Source: JBJMLO01 sp045805265 (GTDB lineage: Bacteria > Actinomycetota > UBA4738 > JACQTL01). Taken from it: a stretch of 64,000 nt of DNA. The notes beneath the pieces are model-generated. The model did no database searches. It saw only the letters and a list, made by a program, of their open reading frames with translations, and was not told where the DNA came from. Positions 7,344-14,935 of the stretch are shown in pieces. The stretch covers positions 434,001 to 498,000 of the forward strand of contig JBJMLO010000013.1 of NCBI GenBank assembly GCA_045805265.1, read 5' to 3'. Made by a program: the position numbers and the translations under genes. Within the stretch, counting starts at the first letter, position 1; each line of letters begins with the position of its first letter.

Positions 7344-7940
7344 GTGAGCGTGGCGGCCAAGGAGGAGTTGCGGGCCCGGATGCGCCGGGCCCGGGCGGGG
7401 CTGCCCCCGGCGGAGCGGCTGACCGCGGCCCGCAGAATCGAAGACCTGGTGCTGGGACTGCCGGCCGTGAACGGGGCGCGCACCGTGCTGATGTTCTACT
7501 CGTTCGGCTCGGAGGTCCCGACCTCGGGGATCGCAGAGCGCCTCCTCGCGGGAGGAGGGCGGGTGCTGCTGCCCTTCCTCGAGGCCGACGCCATGGAGGC
7601 CGCCGAGGTCCGCCCCGGGGAGTCCCTGGTGCACACGTCGTACGGCCCGAAGGAACCGGCGCGGCGTGTCGCCGTCGATCCGGCGACCGTGGACGCGGTG
7701 GTCACGCCGGGGCTGGCATTCGATCGTCGTGGCCGCCGGCTGGGCTACGGCGGGGGGCACTACGATCGCTACCTGGCCCGCCTCCGGACCGAGACGCCCC
7801 GGGTCGGCGTGGGGTTTGCCCTCCAGGTGATCGATCACGTTCCCGCCGATCCGCTGGACCAACTGGTCGATCTGGTGGTGACCGAAGGCGGCGTGATCGA
7901 ATGCTCGCCGCCCCGGCTCCGAACGGACCCCCCGGCCTGA
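7344..7940 (+). CDS. 5-formyltetrahydrofolate cyclo-ligase
   Basis: Predicted 198-residue ATP-dependent enzyme converting 5-formyl-THF to 5,10-methenyl-THF. Seen: N-terminal KEELRARMRRARAGL basic helix, SFGSEVPT about residue 52, the substrate segment VVTPGLAFDRRGRRLGYGGGHYDRYLAR (about 117-144) that defines the family, and the GVGFALQ end. Length is normal. Start GTG 7344 lies 6 nt after a TACGAT box. It diverges from galU, the same arrangement as Rv0992c/galU in M. tuberculosis. Confidence 0.93.
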   Translation: MSVAAKEELRARMRRARAGLPPAERLTAARRIEDLVLGLPAVNGARTVLMFYSFGSEVPTSGIAERLLAGGGRVLLPFLEADAMEAAEVRPGESLVHTSYGPKEPARRVAVDPATVDAVVTPGLAFDRRGRRLGYGGGHYDRYLARLRTETPRVGVGFALQVIDHVPADPLDQLVDLVVTEGGVIECSPPRLRTDPPA

Positions 7941-8164
7941 TCGCACGGAGAAATTTCTGCACGCCACCTGTCGCGGCCCTCGTCGGGCAGAATCCCCCGA
8001 CTGACCAGTGAGGACCCGGCACGGGCGCGGCGCCGCCGAGTCGCCCGGGCCGGGACGGTTCCGTCACCTCTTGGGGCATCCCTTTGATGACCTCAGATTC
8101 CTGTGGGAAGGTCAGCAGCCACTTCGACGGCATGTTTCGACGGACAAAGGGGGGGTTGCCGCCC
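7941..8164 (+). other. intergenic leader before the secreted protein gene
   Basis: 224 nt without a convincing gene. I looked for a c-di-AMP or c-di-GMP riboswitch because such leaders often precede exported cell-wall proteins, but saw no matching core. Confidence 0.4.
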
Positions 8165-9316
8165 ATGTGGGATCCCGGCCTCCGAGCGGGCTGGACGCCT
8201 GGCCGCCTTCGGGTGTGGGGAGTTGCGCTGCTGGTCGCTGCGGTGGTCGCGCCGGTCGCGGGACTGGAACGGGTCTCGATGGCGAGCTTCGGACTCGCGC
8301 TGCGTCATCCCGTTCGCCACGCCCACGGGTGGCACGGCCGCCACGGGGCCTACGGATGGCGGGCCGGCCGGAACCGAGGCCCGACGGCGCCGCACGGGTC
8401 ACACGCCCACGGACCCCACCTGACCCGGCGCCTGATCTATACGCCCCCGGCTCCCGAGGCCACGTGGAGCCGGTACATGTCGACGGTGTCTCCGGGCCGG
8501 CTCCGCCGCCTGGGCTGCGGCCTGGGCGCGGCGGTGGGGAGGGGCCACGAACGGCCCGACGCGCTCGTCGTCCTGGCGTTCGGGATGCCACAGCACCACC
8601 GGAGCCGGTTCGGCGCATCGCTGTTCGACGGCCGGTTCTCGAACTCGAAGAAGATTGGGCGCGCCACGGTGGCATATGCCGCGGGTTTCGCCCGGTGCCT
8701 CGGCGGGCGGCCCGGCCACCTGACGCTCGCGGCGGGGACCAGCAACTACGGCGGGGACGTGACGTTCCGCCACGGCCAGGCGTGGGGATCCATGGTCAAC
8801 CGCTCGAACGGTGGCCTGCGGCGCCTGGGGATCCACCGCGCGGTGCAGATCACCGGCGCCAACGACATCGAGCCCGGATGGCGGGGCCCGGTCGCGACGC
8901 GGAGCTGGATCCGCGGCTACGACTCCGTCACCGACACGCCGTACTTCGACTTCGGAGGCGCGGCGGGATGCCCGCCCATCGGCCGGTGCGAGGGGGGCTG
9001 GAGCCTGGAGGACGTCTGGTACGCGGCGTGGGGCTCCGGCGTCGCCGTGCCGCTGCCGGAGATCTACGCGAACACCGGTGCGAACGCGGAGCAGTGGTAC
9101 CACGTGGCCCTGTACTCCGTGCTGGCCCACCGTCGCCGGATGGAGATCGGGGGCGTCATGTCGCAGCTGCAGTCGTGCTGGGACCACCACGACCCCTGCC
9201 GGGGGATCAGCGACACGCCGAGGAACTCGTGGGGGCAGCTGTGGCGTGCGCTGAACTCCGATCCCCGAACCGCGCAGCCCCTGCGCTTCTCGACGAACAT
9301 CAGCTGGCGGAACTGA
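8165..9316 (+). CDS. secreted protein of unknown family with His-rich linker
   Basis: Predicted 383-residue exported protein. ATG 8165 follows AAAGGGGGGG by about 10 nt and gives a basic N-terminus and a hydrophobic signal (VWGVALLVAAVVAPVAG) at about residues 17-33; longer starts at 8084 or 8132 are possible. Next comes a His/Gly/Arg-rich linker (about 48-90), then a globular domain with four or more cysteines (RLGCGLG, FARCLGG, AAGCPPIGRCEGG, QSCWDHHDPC). Motifs such as LAAGTSNYGGDV, QITGANDIEPGW, WIRGYDS and LPEIYANTGANAEQWYHVALYS suggest a barrel-like enzyme acting on a surface polymer, but no known active site is recognised. Function unknown. Confidence 0.65.
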   Translation: MWDPGLRAGWTPGRLRVWGVALLVAAVVAPVAGLERVSMASFGLALRHPVRHAHGWHGRHGAYGWRAGRNRGPTAPHGSHAHGPHLTRRLIYTPPAPEATWSRYMSTVSPGRLRRLGCGLGAAVGRGHERPDALVVLAFGMPQHHRSRFGASLFDGRFSNSKKIGRATVAYAAGFARCLGGRPGHLTLAAGTSNYGGDVTFRHGQAWGSMVNRSNGGLRRLGIHRAVQITGANDIEPGWRGPVATRSWIRGYDSVTDTPYFDFGGAAGCPPIGRCEGGWSLEDVWYAAWGSGVAVPLPEIYANTGANAEQWYHVALYSVLAHRRRMEIGGVMSQLQSCWDHHDPCRGISDTPRNSWGQLWRALNSDPRTAQPLRFSTNISWRN

Positions 9317-9372
9317 ACCCCCGGGCGCCTTGGCGCGTGCCCGTCTTCCCCGGGGTGGCTGTTTTGGCCGCG

Positions 9373-9378
9373 TAGAAT
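9373..9378 (+). promoter_or_regulatory. candidate -10 box, leaderless fmdB
   Basis: TAGAAT, 8 nt before ATG 9387. Confidence 0.5.
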
Positions 9379-9386
9379 GGCTTGCG

Positions 9387-9797
9387 ATGCCCACCTACGA
9401 GTACGTGTGCCTCGCGTGCGGTGAGCACGTCGAGGTGTTCCAGGCCTTCAGCGACGAGCCGCTGTCGGTGTGCCCAATCTGCGGTGGGCAGCTGCGCAAG
9501 GTCTTCCACCCGGCGGGGATCCTGTTCAAGGGATCGGGCTTCTACAAGACCGACAACCGGACGAAGGCCAGGAGCTCAGCGTCGGGCGACGGCGGATCGG
9601 CGTCGGCCGGCTCGGCCGGCTCGGGGTCCAAGGGGTCCAAGGGTTCCAAGGGCTCGAGCGAATCCGGTAGCTCCGGCGGCTCCGGCGGCTCGGGCGAATC
9701 CGGCGGCTCGGGCGACTCTGCTGGGTCCGGTGGCTCCGGTGGCCCGGGCGAATCGAAGCAGCCGGCTCCGGCCGGCGGGTCGAAGGGGCAGGACTGA
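9387..9797 (+). CDS. FmdB-family zinc-ribbon protein with Ser/Gly-rich tail
   Basis: Predicted 136-residue protein. Residues 1-45 form the FmdB regulatory zinc ribbon: PTYEYVCLACGEH and CPICGG give the paired CxxC ligands, followed by the family's FHPAGILFKGSGFYKTDNR. The remaining 80 residues are low-complexity Ser/Gly with Lys, Glu and Asp (repeats of GSKGSKGSKG and SGGSGGSGES). In M. tuberculosis the homologue Rv0991c also has a disordered tail and acts as a redox-sensitive chaperone; that role is inferred here by family and synteny. Start ATG 9387 follows a TAGAAT box by 8 nt. Its stop overlaps the next gene's likely CTG start. Confidence 0.85.
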   Translation: MPTYEYVCLACGEHVEVFQAFSDEPLSVCPICGGQLRKVFHPAGILFKGSGFYKTDNRTKARSSASGDGGSASAGSAGSGSKGSKGSKGSSESGSSGGSGGSGESGGSGDSAGSGGSGGPGESKQPAPAGGSKGQD

Positions 9798-10588
9798 GCA
9801 CCGCGACCGTCGGGGTCTTCGGGGGGTCGGGGTTCTACTCGTTCCTCGACACCGCCGACGAGGTCGAGATGCAGACGCCGTACGGCGCGACCTCGGCTCC
9901 CATCACGATCGGGATCGTCGACGGCACTCGCGTGGCCTTCCTGCCTCGGCACGGGCGGAAGCACGAGCTCCCGCCGCACATGATTCCCTACCGGGCCAAC
10001 GTGTGGGCCATGAAGGAGCTGGGTGTCCAGCGGCTCTTCGCGCCGTGCGCCGTGGGGTCGTTGCAGCTCCAGGTGGCGCTGGGGTCGTTCGTGATCTGTG
10101 ACCAGCTCGTGGACCGGACGCGGGGGCGGGCCGACACGTTCTACGACGGGCCCGAGGTGACCCACATCTCGTTCGCAGACCCGTACTGCCCCGTCATGCG
10201 CGAGACGCTGATCGCCACCGGGAAGGATCGGGGGCTCGACGTCCACGAGCACGGCACCCTGGTCGTGATCCAGGGCCCCCGCTTCTCGACGCGGGCCGAG
10301 TCGGCGTGGTTCCAGCGCCAGGGGTGGGAGGTCATCAACATGACCCAGTACCCGGAGGCGCCGCTGGCGCGGGAGCTCGAGATATGTTTCGGGAACGTCT
10401 CGCTGGTGACCGACTACGACGTGGGGGTCGGCGGCACGCCGCCCGTCACGCACGAGGAGGTCATCCGGGTGTTCGACGAGAACAACGAACGGCTGCGGGA
10501 CATGCTGTTCGCGGCGATCGCGGGCCTACCCGCGGAGCGCAACTGCCCGTGCACCACGGCCCTCGAGGGCGCCCGCTTCTCGCCGTAG
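9794..10588 (+). CDS. S-methyl-5'-thioadenosine phosphorylase-like enzyme
   Basis: Predicted 264-residue purine nucleoside/MTA phosphorylase that splits methylthioadenosine (or a related nucleoside) with phosphate for methionine salvage. Seen: phosphate loop GVFGGSGFY (about residues 7-15), LPRHGRKHELPPHMIPYRAN, DQLVDRTRGR, the catalytic-site segment VIQGPRFSTRAES, the substrate segment NMTQYPEAPLARE and VTDYDVGV. The first ATG in frame (9869) would delete the phosphate loop; no ATG, GTG or TTG start fits upstream, so the CTG at 9794, overlapping the fmdB stop as CTGA and preceded by AAGGGGCAGGA, is the likely start. Translation is probably coupled to fmdB. Confidence 0.85.
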   Translation: MSTATVGVFGGSGFYSFLDTADEVEMQTPYGATSAPITIGIVDGTRVAFLPRHGRKHELPPHMIPYRANVWAMKELGVQRLFAPCAVGSLQLQVALGSFVICDQLVDRTRGRADTFYDGPEVTHISFADPYCPVMRETLIATGKDRGLDVHEHGTLVVIQGPRFSTRAESAWFQRQGWEVINMTQYPEAPLARELEICFGNVSLVTDYDVGVGGTPPVTHEEVIRVFDENNERLRDMLFAAIAGLPAERNCPCTTALEGARFSP

Positions 10589-10623
10589 CCGAAGCCGCCG
10601 GCGGCCCGGACCGGTCCCGCCGA

Positions 10624-10629
10624 TAGGAT
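10624..10629 (+). promoter_or_regulatory. candidate -10 box before small ORF
   Basis: TAGGAT, 7 nt before ATG 10637. Confidence 0.4.
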
Positions 10630-10636
10630 TGGGGGC

Positions 10637-10819
10637 ATGGCCGAACTGCAGCTGATCTCCATCGAACTCCGCTTCAAGACCACCGACGAACCGAGTCCGC
10701 TGGCGGACCGGATCCGAGAATCCGTCGCGCTGATCGTCGGCCGCGAGGCCCTCGAGGAGTTCCGGTGGCGCGGCATGCCGCTCGAATCCCCGGAACGCAG
10801 GAACGAGCGCCGGCGCTGA
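10637..10819 (+). CDS. small hypothetical protein
   Basis: Predicted 60-residue soluble protein, MAELQLISIELRF then acidic and basic helices ending PERRNERRR. Support comes from a TAGGAT box and a G-run directly before ATG 10637, and from a balanced amino-acid composition unlike the shadow frames. It follows the MTA phosphorylase gene by 48 bp in the same direction. No family is recognised. Confidence 0.5.
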   Translation: MAELQLISIELRFKTTDEPSPLADRIRESVALIVGREALEEFRWRGMPLESPERRNERRR

Positions 10820-10854
10820 CCCGCGGCGACCGCGCGAACACCGCTCCGTCGATC

Positions 10855-10898
10855 ATGTGACGCATCTCACTGACAAGCGCGCAGCGCCGGCGTAGGCT
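10855..10898 (+). promoter_or_regulatory. promoter with CRP-type operator upstream of the SAF/CpaB-like gene
   Basis: TGTGA-N6-TCACT at 10856-10871 matches nine of ten positions of the CRP/FNR-family consensus TGTGA-N6-TCACA. It overlaps a -35 hexamer CTGACA (10870-10875), which is followed by a 17-bp spacer and a -10 hexamer TAGGCT (10893-10898). With a start near 10905 the dyad centre lies about 41.5 bp upstream, the class II activator position. The leader to ATG 10982 would be about 77 nt. Confidence 0.65.
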
Positions 10899-10981
10899 CG
10901 CCTCGCTGTCTTCCTCCCCCGATCGAGCGCTGCCGCGGCGTGCGACGAGTTCCTCGTCCGCGTCGCCGGAAGGGGGGTCGG

Positions 10982-11644
10982 ATGGGAAGGAAGTGGTCGT
11001 CCACGTCGAAGGTCTTCCTCGCGCTGGCGGTCGTCATGGGGTTCGCGGCCTTCGTGCTGGTCCACGGCTACACCGAGCGGGTGCGGGCGCTGGCTCCGGC
11101 GTTGGGTCACCCCGTCGCGGTCGTGGTCGCCGCGCGGGACCTCGCACGGGGCGTCCGGCTGGCGCCGGACATGCTGCGCCGCGTGAGCGTTCCCTCGCGA
11201 TTCGCGCCGCCGGGGGCGGTGCGTGACCCGGAGGGGGCCGCCGGGCGCGTCCTGCTGGCCGGCCTCGCCGAGGGGGAGGCCCTCACGACGACCCGGCTGT
11301 CCGCCGCCCGGGCGGGGCCGATCGCCGCGCTGGTACCGCCGGGGTTCCGAGCGGTGACCGTCCCGGTGCAGCTCCCGCCGGGGACGGTGCATCCCGGCGA
11401 CCGCGTCGACCTCCTGGCCACGTACGCCTCCGGGCAGCGCCACGTCGAGGCCGTCGCCTCCGGACTGGAGGTCCTCTCCGTCCTGGACGAGGGCGATCCG
11501 GCCCAGGGCGTGGCGGACACCTCGGGGTCGGGCTTCCGGACGCTCGTGGTGCTGGCCTCCCCCGACGAAGCCGAGCGGCTCGCCTACGCCCGGGCGTTCG
11601 CTGCCATCTCGGTGCTGATCGACGGCCCCGAACCGGGACCGTGA
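10982..11644 (+). CDS. SAF-domain / CpaB (RcpC)-like membrane-anchored protein
   Basis: Predicted 220-residue protein with one N-terminal membrane helix (KVFLALAVVMGFAAFVLVHGY, residues 10-30), then a SAF domain: VAVVVAARDLARGVRLAPDML, a loop, AAGRVLLAGLAEGEALTTTRL (to about residue 105), and an RcpC-like part FRAVTVPVQLPPGTVHPGDRVDLLATY. This order is that of CpaB, the periplasmic assembly factor of Flp/Tad pili; no other pilus gene is in view, and related SAF proteins exist outside pilus clusters. ATG 10982 follows GAAGGGGGGTC. The upstream promoter has a CRP-like site, so expression may respond to cAMP or a related signal. Confidence 0.75.
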   Translation: MGRKWSSTSKVFLALAVVMGFAAFVLVHGYTERVRALAPALGHPVAVVVAARDLARGVRLAPDMLRRVSVPSRFAPPGAVRDPEGAAGRVLLAGLAEGEALTTTRLSAARAGPIAALVPPGFRAVTVPVQLPPGTVHPGDRVDLLATYASGQRHVEAVASGLEVLSVLDEGDPAQGVADTSGSGFRTLVVLASPDEAERLAYARAFAAISVLIDGPEPGP

Positions 11645-11670
11645 CGCCGGGTTCTGTCGCGACGATCCGG

Positions 11671-12126
11671 TCAGCCGGGCACGGACACGGCGAGGAACGG
11701 GAACGATCGCACGACCGTCCCTTCGTCCACCGACGCCTCGATCGTGTACGAGCCGGGCTCCGGAAGCTGGAGCGGCACGTTCATGGCCACCTGGAACAGC
11801 TGGCTCATGCCGTGCGGGGTCCCCGGCGGGCGGCCCACCTCGAACTCGCCCTCGGCCCGGAACAGCTCCCGGTCGGCGTCCTCCGACATCCCCCGGACCA
11901 CCAGCTTGTGGCGGCTGTTCGTCTCGGTCCACTCGACGCGGACGCCCACCGCCAGCGAGACGGGGAGGGTCGCGGGATACGACGGCAGCTGCACGCGGTC
12001 CCAGCCGCCTCCCATGACGTAGAGCTTGGCCGACACCACCTGTGCCGCGTCGCACAGCAGGAGGTACTCGATGGTGAGCCCGGCGTAGGCGTCCTCGCCC
12101 GGCGCGCCGCTCTCCATGGGTCTCAC
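11671..12126 (-). CDS. DUF6941 family protein
   Basis: Predicted 151-residue beta-rich protein of the actinobacterial DUF6941 type: LLLCDAAQVVSAKLYVMGGGWDRV near the N-terminus, LAVGVRVEWTETNSRHKL, an EFEVGRPPGTPHG turn, and VPLQLPEPGSYTIEASVDE at the C-terminus. Function is unknown for the family. The GTG at 12126 overlaps the tldE stop (GTGA) and has GGGGGGAC upstream; an in-frame ATG at 12117 is an alternative. It appears to be the last gene of the tldD-tldE operon. Confidence 0.8.
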   Translation of the reverse strand: MRPMESGAPGEDAYAGLTIEYLLLCDAAQVVSAKLYVMGGGWDRVQLPSYPATLPVSLAVGVRVEWTETNSRHKLVVRGMSEDADRELFRAEGEFEVGRPPGTPHGMSQLFQVAMNVPLQLPEPGSYTIEASVDEGTVVRSFPFLAVSVPG

Positions 12127-13469
12127 GTCCCCCCGATCGTCATCTCGCCGACCAGCACCGTCGGCGAACCGGTGGAGCCGAAGAAGCGGAGGTCGGAGCC
12201 CACCGCGACCACCGCGGCCAGCATGTCCGGCAGCGTACTCGCCACGGTCATCTCCCGCAGCGGCGCACCCAGGGCTCCCCCGGAGATGCGCAGCCCCGAG
12301 GCTCCGACGGAGAACTCACCGGAGATGGGGCTCGCGCCCGAGTGCACCCCGGACACCTCCTGGATGTAGACGCCGCCCTCGGCGCGCTCCATGAGCTCCT
12401 CCGGCGCGGCCGATCCTGGCCGCAGGAACAGGTTGGTGGTCGAGACTCCCGGCGGGCTCCGGAACGCGGCCCGGCCGGCGTTCCCGGTCGAGAGCGTCCG
12501 TCCGCGGTGAGCCGTGTGCGCGTTGTGCAGGAATCCGCCCAGCCGGCCCCGATCGATGAGCGGCGTCCGCCGCGTGGGGACGCCCTCGTCGTCGAACGGC
12601 GCCGCGCCGGTCCCGTCGAGGAGGCGGCCGTCGTCGACCAGGTTCACGGCCTCCGAGCCGACGACCTCGCCGACGCGGGAGGCGAACAGCGAACGGCCCT
12701 TCTGGACGGACTCGGCGGACAGCGCGGCCGACAGCACCCCGAGGAACGCCACGGCCGCGCCCGGATCCAGGACGACCGGCACCCGCGCCGAGGCGGGCTT
12801 GCGGGCCCCGAGCAGCCGGGCCGCACGGCCGGCCGCCTCCTCGGCACACGCCATCCAGTCGAGGTCCCCCGGCTCGCGGGCCAGGCGGAAGGCGAATCCG
12901 GTCTGGGTCTCGTCGCCGTCCTCGGCCAGCGTCGAGGCGACACACGAGCAGTCCGTGCGGGCGTAGTCGCCCCGCACTCCTCGGGTCGACGCGATGGCGA
13001 TCCACGACACCGAGTCGGCGTAGGACACGCGTTCGACCTTGCGCACCCGGGGATCCGACCGGACGGCGGCGACGCCCAGGTCGAGGGCGAGAGCCACCTT
13101 GCGCTCGGTCGGGGCCTCCACCAGGGCCTGCCGGAAGAGCCCGGGGAGCTCCTCGGGGGGCTCGGGGACGGGGAGCACGTTGTGCTCGTCCTCGGTGGCC
13201 AGCGCGGCGTTCTCGCGCGCCCGGGCCACGGTCTGCGCGACCTCCTCCTCGGAGGGGTCGGCCGCCCACGCGTAGCCCATGCGCGCTCCCGCGATCAGGC
13301 GGACCCCGACGCCCCGGCCCCGGGCGAAGGTCACCGATTCGACCTCCCCGGCCCGGGCCCGGACCTCGGTCCTGCGGGACTCCTGAGCGAACGCCTCGAC
13401 CTCCTCGTCGCCGGCGGCCGCCCGCAGCGCCGAGGAGCACAGGCCGGCCAGGTCGGCCTGATCGCTCAT
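12123..13469 (-). CDS. TldE/PmbA-type metallopeptidase partner protein
   Basis: Predicted 448-residue partner of TldD. It has the family layout: N-terminal alpha/beta region (EEVEAFAQESRRTEVRARAGEVESV), a middle segment with RGVRGDYARTDCSCVAS, ARVPVVLDPGAAVAFL, and the C-terminal barrel with GVPTRRTPLIDRGRLGGFLHNAHTA, GVSTTNLFL, and SGVHSGASPISGEFSVGASG. It lacks the HExxxH motif, as TldE subunits do. TldD/TldE heterodimers degrade unfolded peptides and process some ribosomal peptides. ATG 13469 overlaps the tldD stop (ATGA), as expected for subunits made in equal amounts. Confidence 0.9.
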   Translation of the reverse strand: MSDQADLAGLCSSALRAAAGDEEVEAFAQESRRTEVRARAGEVESVTFARGRGVGVRLIAGARMGYAWAADPSEEEVAQTVARARENAALATEDEHNVLPVPEPPEELPGLFRQALVEAPTERKVALALDLGVAAVRSDPRVRKVERVSYADSVSWIAIASTRGVRGDYARTDCSCVASTLAEDGDETQTGFAFRLAREPGDLDWMACAEEAAGRAARLLGARKPASARVPVVLDPGAAVAFLGVLSAALSAESVQKGRSLFASRVGEVVGSEAVNLVDDGRLLDGTGAAPFDDEGVPTRRTPLIDRGRLGGFLHNAHTAHRGRTLSTGNAGRAAFRSPPGVSTTNLFLRPGSAAPEELMERAEGGVYIQEVSGVHSGASPISGEFSVGASGLRISGGALGAPLREMTVASTLPDMLAAVVAVGSDLRFFGSTGSPTVLVGEMTIGGT

Positions 13470-14860
13470 CCCGTCCCCCCCACCGTCATGCGCGCGATGC
13501 GCAGGGTCGGGCTGCCGTTGGTGACCGGGGCCGCCTGTCCCTCCTTGCCGCAGGTGCCGTAGAAGACGTCGAAGTCGTCGGCCACCGCGTCGATCGACCG
13601 CAGGATGTCGGTCCCGTTGCCCACGAGATTCGCGCCGCGGACCGGCCGGGTGATCGCACCACCCTCGATGAGGTAGCCCTCGGTCACGCCGAACACGAAG
13701 TCCCCCGTCGCCGGGTTCACCTGCCCTCCGCCCAGCGTCTTCGCGTAGAACCCGCTCGCCGTGTCGGCGACGACCTGCTCCGGCGACGCGACCCCCTGCA
13801 AGATGTACGTATTGGTCATCCGCGGGATCGGGAGGTGCGCGTAGGACTGCCGGCGACCGTTCCCGGAAGACGGAACGTCGTCCGACTCGGCCCGGATCCG
13901 GTCGTACAGGTAGCCCTCCAGCACCCCGCCGGTGAACAGCACCGTTCGCTGGCTCGGCCACCCCTCGTCGTCGAACGAGAACGACCCCCAGGCGTTCGGG
14001 ACGGTCGCGTCGTCCACGCCACTCACCAGCGGGGACGCCAGCTGCTCGCCGACCCGCCCCCGGTAGATCGAGGATTCCTTCTGGACGAGGTCGGCCTCGA
14101 GGCCGTGCCCGCAGGCCTCGTGGAACAGCACGCCGCCGCCGCCGGGCCCGATCACCACCGGCATCTCGCCCGCGGGAGCGGCGATCCCGTCGAGCATGGC
14201 GACGGCCTGGCGAGCCGCGCGTTCGGCCGTCTCCCGGGGCGGGTACCGGTCCACGTACTCGGCGCCGGCGACCATCGCGGGCCCGTGGAACCCGGGCTGG
14301 ATCACGCCGTCGCGGGCCGCGACGACCTGCACCACGAGCCGGATCCGCGGCCGCTCCTCGACGACCAGCCGACCGTCGGAACCGGCGATCATGACGCGTT
14401 GCATCGAGTCCCCGTAGCCGGCCACCACCTGCCGGACGGAGGCGTCGACGTCCCTGGCGGCCTCGTCCGCCTCGCGCAGCCACCGCACCTTGTCCTCCGG
14501 TGGCACGAGGCCGGCGGGCCGCTCGGCCACGTGGCGGACCTCCGGCTCCCGGACCCGGAGGTCCGCGACCGAGCCTTGGGCGCCCTCAGTGGCCGACGCC
14601 CTCGCCGCCGCGCCCACCTCGAGCAGGGAACCGCGGTCGAGGCGGTTCGAGTACGCGTACCCGGAAGAGCGCCCCCGGACGACGCGGACCCCCGCGCCGC
14701 GATCGAGCCCGCTGTCGAGCTCCTCGATGCGCCCGTCGTCCAGCCGTGCCCCCAGCGACCTCCGCTCCTCGACGAACAGCTCGGCGAACGAGCCGCCGCG
14801 CAGGAGCGCAGCGTGCAGGACCTCGGCGGCCAGCGAGGGATCGACGAGGGGGTCGCTCAC
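13466..14860 (-). CDS. tldD: TldD metallopeptidase catalytic subunit
   Basis: Predicted 464-residue zinc peptidase. The metal site is HEACGHGLEAD (HExxxH) at about residue 250, with the distal cysteine ligand in YGTCGKEGQ near the C-terminus. Other signatures: DRGAGVRVVRG, SSIYRGRVGEQLASP, DDEGWPSQRTVLFTGGVLEGYLYD, and MTNTYI. Length is standard. With TldE it forms the peptide-threading protease known from the microcin B17 and quorum-peptide systems; no precursor-peptide gene was found beside it. Start GTG 14860 is 9 nt downstream of a TAGAAT box, so the operon mRNA may begin at or near the start codon. Confidence 0.95.
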   Translation of the reverse strand: MSDPLVDPSLAAEVLHAALLRGGSFAELFVEERRSLGARLDDGRIEELDSGLDRGAGVRVVRGRSSGYAYSNRLDRGSLLEVGAAARASATEGAQGSVADLRVREPEVRHVAERPAGLVPPEDKVRWLREADEAARDVDASVRQVVAGYGDSMQRVMIAGSDGRLVVEERPRIRLVVQVVAARDGVIQPGFHGPAMVAGAEYVDRYPPRETAERAARQAVAMLDGIAAPAGEMPVVIGPGGGGVLFHEACGHGLEADLVQKESSIYRGRVGEQLASPLVSGVDDATVPNAWGSFSFDDEGWPSQRTVLFTGGVLEGYLYDRIRAESDDVPSSGNGRRQSYAHLPIPRMTNTYILQGVASPEQVVADTASGFYAKTLGGGQVNPATGDFVFGVTEGYLIEGGAITRPVRGANLVGNGTDILRSIDAVADDFDVFYGTCGKEGQAAPVTNGSPTLRIARMTVGGTG

Positions 14861-14869
14861 GAGGCCGCG

Positions 14870-14875
14870 ATTCTA
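14870..14875 (-). promoter_or_regulatory. candidate -10 box of the tldD-tldE-DUF6941 operon
   Basis: TAGAAT on the minus strand, 9 nt before GTG 14860. Confidence 0.5.
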
Positions 14876-14935
14876 TCGACGCCCACCGCCCAGGCCGCCC
14901 GGCGCCGCCGACTCACTCCGGTGGGCGGTCTTCGA

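Noticed and set aside
7941..8164. Possible c-di-AMP (ydaO-type) riboswitch before the secreted protein
   Set aside because: No recognisable core motif; only generic G+C-rich pairing.
9317..9372. Terminator hairpin after the secreted protein gene
   Set aside because: Several short overlapping pairings are possible but none is clearly stable with a defined loop.
9869..10588. ATG 9869 as MTA phosphorylase start
   Set aside because: Would remove the GGSG phosphate loop; the upstream CTG fits better.
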